A DNA stretch of 64,000 bases from Laccaria trichodermophora (taxonomy: Eukaryota > Basidiomycota > Agaricomycetes > Agaricales > Hydnangiaceae): the NCBI GenBank assembly GCA_018417955.1, contig JACTVC010000002.1, forward strand, positions 4,464,001 to 4,528,000, in the 5' to 3' direction. The notes under the pieces are model-generated. The model ran no database searches and was not told where the DNA came from. It saw nothing but the letters and a program-made list of their open reading frames with translations. The position numbers and the translations under genes are program-made. This document shows, piece by piece, positions 23,586-34,974 of the stretch. How positions within the stretch are numbered: position 1 is the stretch's first letter; each line of letters starts with the position of its first letter.

Positions 23586-24420
23586 ATGGCCAAAAAATCC
23601 TCTAATCATAAACCAGATTCCGATATCGAGGCATCAGATGAAACACCTCCACCGAACGAAGTGAAGAAAAAGCGAAAAGCCGAAAGCGAGCAGCAAGTAG
23701 ATACCTCAACGGGCGAGCCGCTGATGAAAAAAAAGAAACGTAAGAGAGATGCTATGGAAGAGGCTGAGAAAGATACACGGGACGCTACAGCTGAGGCTCC
23801 GCCAAAGAAGAAGAAACACAAGAACAAGACTGGTTTGGCTGATCCAAGAGAAGACACCGCTTTGAGTAACCAAGCTAGCAAAGGTGCGTGGATTCATGTT
23901 GTATTTGAATTGAAGGACAACTAATATGTCAATGGGTAGGCCTAGAATACGCGTTTCTACAATTCCACCGTCCATCCAAATGGAAATTCAACAAAGCACG
24001 GCAGAACTGGATTATTAGGAATGTGTGGTCAGCGGAAAATGTGTGTTTTCTCATTATTTTGTGACCACGATGATCTGCTAACATTAAGGTGGAAATGAGG
24101 TTCCAGAATTATACCTCCCGCTAGTCACCAAGTATCTTACGAACGTACAGGGTGGATCTCGCACCGTAAGTCATCCTTTCCATCCCTCCATATGCAATGT
24201 CGGTGATTAATGAACGCAGAAACTTATCGAAACATGCCAATCTATTCTCGACAAACCTCGGAAGTCGGAAGCAGAGAAAGCAGAGGATACAGAGAAGAAA
24301 TCTGCTCCCAAAGTCCCGGTACCTGAGCCTTCGCCAGTTGAGCTTGCTACAATTGGCGATCAACGCGCGCGAGCCCAAATCTTGCTAGACGCCCTCGCTT
24401 CGCCGACAGAGGTTCAATGA
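23586..24420 (+). CDS. WKF-domain protein (C7orf50-like), likely nucleolar
   Basis: A 221-residue protein. Exons 23586-23883, 23940-24040, 24100-24165 and 24220-24420. The first 100 residues are highly charged with several Lys runs (EVKKKRK, MKKKKRKRD, PKKKKHKNK) that would act as nuclear or nucleolar signals. After intron 1 lies the WKF signature WKFNKARQNWIIRNVW, which defines the family of human C7orf50, a protein associated with nucleoli and ribosome biogenesis. The acceptor of intron 2 was set at 24099 because the earlier AG (24088) leads to a stop within 12 codons. The C-terminus is acidic and Ala/Glu-rich. Molecular function is not known. Confidence 0.82.
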
Positions 24421-24642
24421 TCATTCCAACATGTCAACAGACAGCAGTGCCGCATCTATCAACTGTCATTCCCAGACTTCTAGTTATTCAACACCAGAAG
24501 GTGACTTGTATTGAGTGGCGAACAATCTTTTTCTTACCGTATATCCTGGCTCTCTCTCCAACAATTCAGGTCAAAGGGTATGGGCAACTAAGAGCGAAAT
24601 GATATTCGCGAGTACAGTAATACACGGTGACAATAAGGGAAC

Positions 24643-26963
24643 CTAGGCGGAGACGGCGACAGTGAAAGGTGCTACAGGAATATCCTCACTGAGAGGTACT
24701 CCGCCAGTTTTCATCTTTAATCCTGCAGGAATGGCGCCAGGAGCGGTAGGAGGCGAGATAGATCCGTCAATGTGACGATTTGCGTGCAACTGTCCGTAGA
24801 TGGGTCCCAAGAGGTTGTTGAACGCTCCCCTCGCCACTTTCACAGCCTTCTTGTTTACGACTGCCTTTTCGCCGTTATGAAGAGTAGGCGGGTGGTTGAC
24901 AAGTTGCTCGTCGGTCCACATGGGTTGGATGACCTCGTCTGCATCAGCCATACCAACGCCTGCGCGACCACCAAGACGTTTCCAGTCAGCAAGGCGATTG
25001 ATCTGTAGCTCGGTGAAGATCTTGTCGACGGCCTTGACGAGCTTATCCATCTGCTCAAGGGTGTGGCGGGGAGTGACTGTGATGCGAAGGCGTTCTTCTC
25101 CGCGAGCGACGGTAGGGTAGTTAATGGATTGAACATAAATGTTATGCTCAGCGAGCAGTTTGTCCGAAGCTGCTTTTGCCAGAGCAGCATCACCGACGAG
25201 TACGGGGACGATATGCGAGGGGCCGGGGCTGGCGAATGAGAAATTAGAGATGGTGATAAGTGTTTCGAGAATAAATACATACACGACAGGAACATCGAGT
25301 TCAGCGAAGCGTCGCTTGACCTCCCGGACGTTGACCTGCTTGAGTTGACGATCACCAACGTACTCCTTCTGATATACCACACTGGCGCGTGCACCAGCCA
25401 CCGTTGCAGGAGGGAGAGATGTGGTAAAGATGAAACCAGGCGCGTATGATCGAATCATGTCGACAAAGTCATCTGAGCCTGCGATATATCCACCGACAGC
25501 GCCGTATGCCTTGCCTAGCGTGCCTGTACGGATATTAAGCAAATTTCTTGGCGTAAAACGGCTGTACAAACCAGTAATGATGTCAACTCTGTCCATGACC
25601 GAGCCTTTGATAGGTTCCGAGCTCTGACCAGCTGCAAGTTGAGCATCATAATCCAAGTGTTCCGCGACACCGGCGCCACGGGGTCCGTACAAGCCGACGG
25701 CGTGAACCTAGCACCGTAAACTTTCAGGCGCGGTCAGATCGGAAAATGAACACAAACTCACTTCGTCCAAGAATGTCAGGGCGCCGTATTGATCTGCCAA
25801 GTCACAAATCTCCTTGATAGGTCCGATACTGCCACACATAGAATAGACACTCTCAAATGCGATGATTTTAGGTGTCTCTTTGGGATACTGTTGCAATTTA
25901 GCTTCTAAATCCTCGAGGTCGTTATGCTTGAATATGACGCGCTTGGCTCCAGAATGACGCATGCCTTGAATCATAGACGCATGATTCATGGTATCAGAAA
26001 AATAAACGCAGCCAGGGAGTTTCGAACCGAGGGTGGCAAGTGTTGCATCATTGGCTACGTAGCAGGAAGAGAAGACCAATGCTGCTGGCTTGCGGTGCAA
26101 ATTCGCAAGCTCCTGTTCGAGGGACAAGTGCATGGCGCCGTTGCCGGCAATATTACGAGTTCCGCCTGCGCCATGGCCATATTTATCAAGGGTACGACTG
26201 AACAAGAGAGTGATGAGTATTGTGGGTGCGACAAAACCACACAATTAAAAACCTACTGCATAGTCTCGAGAACGACGGGATTGTTGCCCATCCCAAGATA
26301 ATCATTAGCGCACCAAACTTCAACCTCATCCTTGAGGCTGCTAGTATGAGCGACGGGGAATTTGGCTGCGAGACGATTGATGTTATTGAAATAGCGGTAA
26401 GATTTGTCTTGGTGTTTCTTGTCGAGCTCGTTGACGTAAAATTGCTCATAGTCAAAGTTAATATGGTCCTTTGGCTTTTGGGCAGTTGCACTGGCGGCCT
26501 TCTGTGCGGCTACGGCCTCAGCGACAGCTTTCTGATGGAAGGGGCAACCAGCTGCTGCTGCGGCGGCCGCTTCTTCCTTTGCGTGCTTAGCGTCATTCTT
26601 AACTTTCTGCTTGGCAGCTGCAGCTGCGAGATCTTCCGCCATGCGAGCTGCAGCGCGGGCAGCGGAGGCATGAGGGCACATTTCGATAGTAGCCCCTGCC
26701 GGAGGGAAAACACCCTTGTCCTTGTGGATCCTCTCAACGTCAGAATTAGCGGCAACGCTAGCATAGCCTGCGACAATTTCCTTGGAACGGACACTGAGTG
26801 CCGGGCCCATAACGGGGCATTTCGTTGCGCGTTCTGTGAGGGCGGAAAGAGACGGAAACCCTGGTGATGAGGACGTGGAGAGAGAGCGAAGAGTAGAGGT
26901 TTTTGTCCTGCCCAAGAAGGGACATGCAGCTTTGAAGCGGGTGAGGGAAGAAAGCTTGTCCAT
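24643..26963 (-). CDS. HEM1: 5-aminolevulinate synthase, mitochondrial (haem biosynthesis)
   Basis: Condenses glycine and succinyl-CoA to 5-aminolevulinate, the first and rate-limiting step of haem synthesis, with PLP. Exons 26963-26257, 26197-25762, 25707-25572, 25523-25283 and 25228-24643 (701 residues). The presequence region is long and holds four Cys-Pro haem-regulatory motifs (residues 14-15, 49-50, 96-97 and 140-141), typically used for haem feedback on import or stability. The catalytic core has [22 protein letters not shown] and [13 protein letters not shown] with the PLP lysine at about 431. The intron 25524-25571 is 48 nt and stop-free; I splice it because it would insert 16 residues directly before GTLGKA. 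A long C-terminal extension follows. ARG8 lies upstream on the same strand, 176 bp away. Confidence 0.95.
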
Positions 26964-27139
26964 TATGGATGGAGGGAGAAGAGAACCGAGTAGTTGAAAT
27001 AATAAGAGCTTTGATTTTAAGTAGCGGACGGGCTTTTCAACTGTCGGACGAGTGAAATTTAACAGCCAATCACCATCCTACAATTACTGATCACCTGATC
27101 CGGCTTCGGCTGATTTTTACCCTGCCCCTTTGCAGTTAA

Positions 27140-28905
27140 TTAGGTTGTGCTACTAAGCACTCCCAGGCATCCTTCCAGTACATCTACCGCTAAATCTACG
27201 TCCTCCTTCCCCACGTTCAAACTCGGAACAATTCTCACAGCATCCTTACCCGCTGTTAGTACAAATACCCCACGCTCTCGAGCCAACTCCGCGACTTTCC
27301 CGGGTGCGTTCACATCCTTGAACCCGAGCCCTAGAATCAACCCACGCCCACGGATTTGCTCCTGGAGAATATTCGGGAACCACTTAGGCAGTTTCTCCAA
27401 CCGTCCGGAGAGATATGTACTCGTCTCCGCGATATGCGCAATGCTTTCAGGGGCTGAAAGCCTGCTCAAAACATGATGGCCAACGGCGCACGCCAATGGT
27501 GACCCTCCAAATGTTGTTCCGTGAGTGCCTGCCACATTAGCTGCGATCAGCTGTGCAAAGTAAAGAAGGTCACAAATGATCTTTACCTGCGGTCATTGTC
27601 GCCGCAATAGTGTCTCGCAGTAACACTGCGCCAATGGGGTAACCATTGGCAAGCGGTTTCGCCATCGTTACTATATCAGGATGGCAATCCTCCGGGAGAC
27701 GCGAATGCGCCCAAAGTGTCCCCGAACGGTACAACCCGCACTAGATCCAAATTTAGTTTCCGGTACCATTAAAGGGTGTTTACAACAAACCTGGATCTCG
27801 TCAAATATGAGGACAGCCCCAACATCATCGCAGCGCTTCCTCAATGCTCTGAGCCATTCCTCCTTGGCCTGGTTAATGCCACCCTCCCCTTGGATAGGCT
27901 CCACGATTACGGCACAAGTGGCATCCGTAACCAGAGTTTTCAGTCCGTCAAACTGATTTAATTCACCAACGTCTACCCCAGGAATGAGTGGTGCAAATGG
28001 GGCCTGGTATTTTGGGTTCGTTGTCACGCTAAGCGCACCCATGCTGCGGCCATGGAACCCCCGTTCAAAGCATACAATTCGTGTTTTCGTGCACGCCTCC
28101 GAGTCCCAGCTCCGGCCTGGAGCGGCGGCAGCCCACCGGTCTTTGCCCACCTTGCGAGCAATTTTGAGGGCACCTTCGTTTGCCTCTGTACCCGAGTTGG
28201 CGAAAAATACTTTCGAAGCATGTGGGCCGTTGTTGCTGGGACTGTATCCCAGCCCGCCTTCCCGTTGCGTGAGCGTGATGAGGAGTTCGGCTAGTTTACC
28301 GGCCCACTCGTTGTGATACACGTTGCTTGTGTGGAGGAGCTTCCCAGCTTGTTCTGAGAGAACCTAAAAATAAACGTTCAACTGTTGACTTGATTATATC
28401 TTTTGAGAAAGGACGAAAGTCCGGATCTCTCTTCGTTCCGACGTGAACTGCGAAATGTGGGCTACAAAACCCCAAGCCAAGGGCTTATCTTTCGCATGAA
28501 AGAAACATATGCCGAAACAACGCAAAGATTAACAGTGAACACACCTTGACAACTCCCTCATCAGCGTGACCCAGAGCGTTGACGGCAATCCCCGCACTGA
28601 AGTCGAGGTATTTCTTTCCATCCACATCCCAGACGTAAGAACCTTTGCCATGGGAGAGCACAAAGTCCGGTCGCGCGTACACGGGAAGGAGGTACTTGTC
28701 AGCGAGGGAAAGGTATTCTTGAGTGGCCTGGGAGGGAGGTGTTGGCGGTGCGTGAGTTGGCTGAAAGTAAGCCTTTGAGGGTAAGTTCTGTGCAAGGGGT
28801 GAGAAATGGCTTGGTTGTGGATGGGATACGAACGGAGGTTGAAAGTGTGCGTGCGCTCATGACTGGACGCGTTCGAGAGAGTACGGCAACTGGGATGCGC
28901 TTCAT
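27140..28905 (-). CDS. ARG8: Acetylornithine aminotransferase, mitochondrial (arginine biosynthesis)
   Basis: PLP enzyme converting N-acetylglutamate semialdehyde to N-acetylornithine. Exons 28905-28834, 28787-28545, 28363-27791, 27740-27587 and 27528-27140 (476 residues). Motifs in order: DFSAGIAVNALGH, ANSGTEANEGALKIAR, CFERGFHGRSMGALS, VEPIQGEGG, IFDEIQCGLYRSG, TMAKPLANGYPIGAV (PLP lysine) and GTHGTTFGGSPLAC. The N-terminus is basic and Ser/Thr/Arg-rich, as expected for import. To join it to the core I need a 46 nt intron (28788-28833) with a weak GTTCGT donor, so the first 24 residues are less certain than the rest. Intron 28364-28544 is 181 nt, long for this window. Confidence 0.92.
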
Positions 28906-29141
28906 GGTGAAAGGGATAAGTAGGAGACGAAAAAAAGAGGTGTTCGTAGTTGCGATTTTATAACGATCCTCTCTCGAGTCACAGCAAATGCTGAGCACAA
29001 GGAGTCAGAGTACAATTTGAACACAACTCACATCAATCAGAACAATTTGAAATGTCAAACAAACTTTCAGAGTGTACACAGAAAAACATGGCAACTATAG
29101 ACACGTATACAACTCTCAAAATGCAATTTTACATGGGTCAA

Positions 29142-30458
29142 TTAGTCACGGCTCGAACTCCTCCCTCGGCTCCTGCTCCTACTTCCACTGCCTGATCGAG
29201 TGCTAACCGACATGGACGACCCCGTCGACGCAGATCTCGAACGCCCTTTCTTGGGTGCAGATCGATCTGGAGGAGTGCTAGAACGCTCACGCGTGCGAAG
29301 CGGCGGGGTTGGGGGCGGAGAGCGTTCTCGACGCGATGGAGGGGGTGGGGTGCCAGAACGGCGAAGTGGAGAACGTGAACGATCTCGTACAGAGGGAGGA
29401 ATCCTTCTTCGAACGGGGGAGCGCGAACGGGATTTGCGAGTAACGGGCGAACGAGACCTCCTGATGGCTGGAGAGCGAGAGCGTGAATGACCTGGAGATC
29501 GGGAAGGTGAGCGAGAAGCGAAACGCCTGCGAACACGAGGAGGTGGTGAACGGGAATGGGAGGAGAGGCGATGACGGTCCCCGACTCTAGGTGGGGAGTG
29601 CGAAGGACGACGCATGGCCTTGGGAGGAGACGGTGGCGGCATGCGACGACCTGGGCTGCGATTACGCTCGGAACCACCTCTACCAGTTTGCCCGCGGTAT
29701 TCTCTAGGCCTTTCTGGTCTTGACCCAAACCTAGGGCCAGAAGGTGGAGGTGGTGGAGGCATGTCACGCTCTTTGCGCTTCAACCCGCCTGCTTCTCTTT
29801 CCTTCCTGATCCTATCCTCCTCGCGCCTTCTTAGCCTATCCTTCTCGCGTTTTTCAGCCTCCCATTTTGCTTTCTGTTCATTCATTCTAGCCCGTTCTTC
29901 GGCCTTTTGTCTCTCCCTTTCCTCGCGTTCAGCCAATCGTTTTATCTTATTCTCCTCCTGCTTTTCGCGATCGAACGATTCACCCTCCTGGTAATCTGAA
30001 CGTGTGCCAAAAGCGCGAGCCATTTTTGACAATTCTGCTTTTTTTGCGAGAGCCATGCCGTGTGTATCTGATGGTTTGAAGCCCTTTGCAGCAGGGGCTT
30101 GGGCGGCTAAATTTTCAAGAAGTTTTGTACGAAGTGCGGCGACTTGAACTTGTATGTCATCCTCGTCAACTCTGGTGTTTTTTATATGTCAGGACTGGAT
30201 TGATAGAGAAAAAGAGACAGCAGCATACTCATCGTCTTCAAGCTTGAGCTGAAGCTCAAGACACTTTAGTTCAATGTTTCGTTTTCGTTCATGTTCGAGA
30301 ATGCCCTGATCTGGTTCCCTGTGTTTTGGGGGAGCAGCATCCCAAGGACTTGCTCTGTCATAAGAAGTGTCGTGAGAGCGGAGGGTTGATAGATTGCGAA
30401 CGACATAGCCGCTTGTACCGCTGCCACGAGGAGTGGTAAGCCCAATTCCGTTGTACAT
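29142..30458 (-). CDS. CWC21: Spliceosomal CWC21/SRRM2-family protein with RS domain
   Basis: Component of the activated spliceosome that sits near Prp8 and the 5' splice site. Exons 30458-30229 and 30171-29142 (419 residues). The N-terminus MYNGIGLTTPRGSGTSGYV is the diagnostic start shared by yeast Cwc21 and human SRRM2 (SRm300). It is followed by the cwf21 helix ILEHERKRNIELKCLELQ. A long charged helix rich in Glu/Arg/Lys follows (about 140-230), then about 180 residues of SR/RS/SP repeats. The RS tail makes it more like metazoan SRRM2 than the short yeast protein. Divergent from the alpha/beta hydrolase gene with a 146 bp gap. Confidence 0.92.
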
Positions 30459-30604
30459 GGTGGTTACGGGGAGAAGGTGACGTGTGTCACGGATGAGTCA
30501 TCGCGTGATGTTACGCAAGTGTTCGGCATGCTTGTGTCTGTTATAATCCAACTGAATTAATAGTGCTTACACGCTAAATCCTGGCTCTTCTTCGTCGTTT
30601 TGCA

Positions 30605-32127
30605 ATGGACTCGTCGTCCTCTCTTCCTCTGCCTCCAGCTCCAGAGATTCCTTCAGCATTCACAGCAAGTTTCAAGAGCTGGTGGCATGTTGGCGAAAAA
30701 CAGGCTGCAATCAGCGAAGAACGGCTCTTGCGTCGTCTCCCATTCTTCAACTCATCTACCTCAGATTCACCCGTCGTTGCCACCTCCACTAGAGTTGATC
30801 TTCACACCTCAAAGCAATACCTCAACACTCTCTCCATGGTCTCTACATCACCTTCCCCAGGTGCACCCCCACCTGCAGTCATGCTGCATGGCTACGGCGC
30901 CGGCCTCGGCTTCTTCTTTAACAACTTTGCTCCTCTGGCCCAGTGGGCTGGCAGGCGTGGCTCGGCTGTGTACGCCATCGACTGGTTAGGCATGGGTCGT
31001 TCGGCACGTGTACCATTCACCGTCAAGGCCAAGCGTGATGATGTCTCTGCCCGCGTCCACGAGGCAGAGTCATTTTTTATAGACTCCTTGGAGGAGTGGA
31101 GAGCCAAGATGGGGTTGGACAGTATGACTCTTATCGGACATTCATTGGGCGCCTATCTCAGCGTGGTTTACGCGCTGCGCCACCCAGAAAGAGTGAACAA
31201 ACTTATACTCCTCTCACCTGCTGGTGTTCCTCGCGGCCCAAATTTCACAGAACCCTCAAGAGAATTGACTGACCACGGTGACGGGCAAGAAGACGAGAAC
31301 GCTTCTGCCACTCCAACGAGGCCAAGGGAGCTTTCGTCCGTAGAGCGAGCTACGCGTCGGAGGATCAGCCATATCCGTGATGAACAAAAAGAGAACAAGA
31401 AACAAGAAAGTCGCACTCGCCGTCTCTTCACGTATCTATGGGAGGAAGGCTGGAGTCCATTCCAGGTCGTCAGATCAACATTGTTTTGGGGACCCATGTT
31501 GATTGGCAAGGTTCGTTCTCTTTTACTTTGACATAATTGCCTTCGCTCATACACTACTCTAGTACTCCTCTCGTCGTTTCTCCGGTCTTACGGACGAAGA
31601 CACACGAGACATGCACGATTATATCATGAACATCACCCTAGCGAAAGGCTCTGGAGAATATTGCATATGCAAGTTCCCATTTTGCATCCATGTACCACAT
31701 CAGCTGACCCTTTTCAAAAGCACATTTATTAGAACCGGGTGCACATGCACGGATGCCCATTGTGGATCGAATAGACGCCCTCAAGATTCCCGTCACTTTT
31801 GTTTGTATGTATCCCCCAACCTCTACTTCTTATATTTCTACTAACTCTCAATCTAGATGGTGATCACGACTGGATGGACCCTGTGGGTGGTCAGCAGAGC
31901 GTCGAGCGACTCAGACAAGCAGGGAACGGTCAGGGTAGGATGTACATTGTCAACAATGCTGGTCATCATGGTTTGTCCCCGTCGTTGCTTATGGTTATTT
32001 TAAAATACTCAAGTGCTGCCTTTCAGTGTATCTGGATAACACGAGAGCGGTCAACGAGCTTCTTATCAAGGAACTGGAACGTCCTACTTCAAAATTCAAT
32101 GACATACCCGCACAAGATGAATTGTAA
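30605..32127 (+). CDS. Alpha/beta hydrolase, ABHD4/5-CLD1-like lipid hydrolase or acyltransferase
   Basis: A 436-residue alpha/beta-hydrolase. Exons 30605-31510, 31563-31668, 31721-31804, 31857-31970 and 32027-32127. HGYGAG (about residue 97) forms the oxyanion region, IDWLGMGRSA precedes the nucleophile elbow GHSLG (Ser about 180), GDHDWMDP supplies the acid, and HHVYLDN the catalytic His. IDWLGMGRS and the HxxxxD motif place it with ABHD4/ABHD5, plant CGI-58 and yeast Cld1/Ict1, which act on phospholipids or cardiolipin. A charged, disordered insertion separates core and lid. Intron 2 (31669-31720) starts with GC rather than GT; no GT donor nearby keeps the conserved HLLEPGAHARMP in frame. 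Substrate is not deducible. Confidence 0.85.
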
Positions 32128-32381
32128 ACACCGCTTTGAACTTTCGTCCTATTTATCAGATGCACGGAGCACAGCACATAACCATCCGCAAATGTATTTA
32201 TACTACATCCTGTAGACTTATTCTTTGATAATAATACAATACTATGTAAAGCAAACACGAGGGTAGGATGAACGACAGTTCAGTAGGTGGGAATTTGTGG
32301 CAGGCCAGCAGGTCTTTCCAACCTATCTGGGTATCTAACAAGCAGAGGTGACCAACAGATAACAACGACCAAAACTGGAGC

Positions 32382-34398
32382 TCACTTGGCCTTGATTCTA
32401 GCAGCTAGATCTTCCTCATAGATCTGATCCGGACCCAGTTGGTTGCCCAAAGTTAACCACCTAGTACAAGTAATGTTCAGCGTCTACCATCAGAGGAGTT
32501 GTGAACACTTACCCTGGTCTAGTGTTATGTTTTCGCCCAAAAATCTCAACCTTTCTTCCGCCGGGACACATCCTCTCGATCAAGCCATAGACTTCATCCG
32601 GTTTTCTACTCGTCTCCCGGACTTCAGACACGATGACGTCCGTATCGACCCCGCGGTTAACCCACGAGGGGAACTTGAGTGCCCCTGACGCGTCAGTGAC
32701 GGTCTTGATACCGACCAGCATGTGTTCCTTTGTATGGTTCAACCAATGTCCCGTGCGTCCAGTCCGAATCACGCGCTGTAGCTAGGGATCGGATAGGTTC
32801 AATAGGGCAAGTAAGAAAGTAAAATGGGAATGATACCTGATTGGTTTTGACCCAGACGACTTCGTCAACGCGCGTGTAGCCCCATACGCGTAGACATTCG
32901 CGCCCAACTTCCATCGCGCGACCTGTGACCCAAAGGAAAAGGAGGCCTTCGTCCTGGAGGGTAGGAATAGGCATCGCACGCATCTCATCATCCGTCATCG
33001 TTCCATAGGGTAACTGTCATAAAAATTCACAAAAGACTCATTCCGTGAAACGGACGAACGCACACTCATGTGGATATCCCACGGGGGATCAGCCATGATG
33101 ACATGAAACTTTCCTAGCACAGAGTAATCGAATCGTCGAAGGTCGCAATTGATCCATTGTGGAGGAAGCTAGTTCTTCGTCAGTATGAGAGGGACAGAGA
33201 ATAAACGCAACGTACTATGGGCGTCTCTTTCCCTGCTGGACCCATCCCAATGCCCAGCTTATGTACACTCTTCACAGAGTTCTCCGCCGCGCTCTTATTC
33301 CATTCCCCATCACCCCCATCCCAATCCACTTCGTAATGTAGGTATCTGCATGGAGCCTTCTCCTTTCCCCTTCCTCCCGCGCCTAATCCAGAAGGAAGGG
33401 AAGCAGGACCGCGAGAGTTTGGTGGGGCCATACCATGACTGTGGGCCGAGCCCGGGAACGGGGGTATAGAAGGTGATTGAGCGTACGTGGGCTCGGAGTA
33501 GCATGTGTTGAGGTAGGAGCAATGCCCCAGTGTGATGTCGGTGTGTGGCCGAATTAGAGGTCGAAAGTGAACACGGTCGCAGATGCTTGGACGTGCGGTC
33601 GCACCAGAGGAGGAGTGTGCAGCCGATCGAGCTTTGGCGCAATCGTCCTTGGTGATGGAGCTACAGATAGGTTCGAAAACGTCTTCCGTAGAGCGAAACT
33701 ATGAACATTGTGTGAGCGACGTCGACGGAGAATAAAACGGGAAACAAACCTGTTCGGCGAGTAGCTTCCCCCTTGCCGTACTCTTTTGCAAGATCGCATA
33801 AACCTCCCTCAGCTGATTGGAAAGGTTGGCCAAGGTCGATGACTGTGAACCTCCCACTCCAATGTCCTCTTCCTCCTCTTCCTCATCGTTATCATTCCCA
33901 GCTGCAGAATCCGCATCCTCGTCCACCACCCTCTTCCTCTTCCTTGAACCAGGTTGCAGCTGCCCAGCCGTGGATGGGCCCCCAAGACGTGCTTGCCCCG
34001 ACGGGTCCAAGACAACCTCCCAGACCATCATTTCTCCTGTTGCATAGTCACGAGAAAGTGAAATTGTGCCATAATTCCAAGTGCTCGAAAGGTCCTCGAG
34101 GATTTGCTCAAACAGGGAGAGATCTGTCAAGCGGAAATTGGGAGGAGGAGTAGAAGTTGGTAGGAGGCCGATGGGTGTCTTGAAGGACATTACGCGTGTT
34201 AATAGGTCCATTGAGGTGATAGGACATAATGTATTCCTTCCCGCAAAGATAGCATTGAGGGCAGCTGTGGCTACCAACTTGAGTTCATTGTTTGACATGG
34301 AGGTAGGAGTTGGGAAAATATAATTATTATTTTTAGACGCTCAAGCTCACGTTGCACTCAAGGTTAAGTATCTGCTGAAGCTCGACATATCGAGACAT
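32382..34398 (-). CDS. IME4: mRNA N6-adenosine methyltransferase, METTL3/IME4
   Basis: Catalytic subunit of the m6A writer. Exons 34398-34351, 34277-33750, 33698-33216, 33168-33064, 33013-32837, 32781-32513 and 32460-32382 (562 residues). Two METTL3-type CCCH zinc-finger elements are visible ([19 protein letters not shown] and CRYLHYE). The MT-A70 core has [15 protein letters not shown], the catalytic DPPW at about 380-383, [53 protein letters not shown]-like [10 protein letters not shown] and a final WLTLGNQL. The first 16-codon exon is inferred: the ATG at 34398 opens a coding-like frame ending at a GTGAGC donor. A downstream ATG at 34298 would give 553 residues without that exon. The middle of the protein is an acidic, Lys/Arg-rich linker. 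Confidence 0.93.
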
Positions 34399-34974
34399 GA
34401 CATCAACTTCTTGCAAACCATGCTGTCTCTGGCATCTTCACCGCCCAGTTGCGATTACTTACTCACAGAATCAGGACGGCGTTTGAAAGGCCGCTTGAGG
34501 CCCCCTTACCCTCGGATGATGTCTGGAAGATTCAATTTCTTCAAGTGTCTCTGATAATTATGAGTGGATTGTCCGGTGGCTCGCATCTAACGGCAACATA
34601 CCTGTGCAGACTCGGAGTAATTATGTCGGCGACAAACCTATTTATAGGCTTGACCCGCGATCGATCGCCGACGCGACGCGTCCAACCCACGTGGATTGTC
34701 CTTTTCGAGCGTCCTATTTCCGTCTTTGTGTCGATTCACCTCCATCGCCATTTGGAAAACAAACTTACGATACATCAAAGCATGGAAAGCATTATACAAG
34801 TGGTTCGGTAACATAATACTACAGAGTGTATCACCAAAAGCAAAAAACAACGTTACAGATATCGGTATGAGGTGCCGCGCGCGTATAGCCCGACACTGCA
34901 TTGTGCATGAAAGGTGTAGAGAGAGAGGCCCACGGTAGTGATGATCCTGCAAGATATCCAAATACATAGACATT
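34399..34974. other. Intergenic region with weak unexplained open frames
   Basis: 576 bp between IME4 start and the Zn-cluster gene stop. It has plus-strand open frames of 120 codons (34449-34811) and about 84 codons ending at 34816, and a minus-strand frame of 114 codons. None shows a domain, and they overlap each other. A CACGTG lies at 34688-34693. I treat it as promoter plus 3' UTR. Confidence 0.4.

Noticed and set aside
24643..28905. HEM1 and ARG8 as a functional cluster
   Set aside because: They belong to different pathways and merely lie in tandem; nothing else nearby links them.
29142..30171. RS-rich region as a DNA tandem repeat or mobile element
   Set aside because: Repetition is at the dipeptide level with varied codons, normal for SR proteins; no terminal repeats or target duplications.
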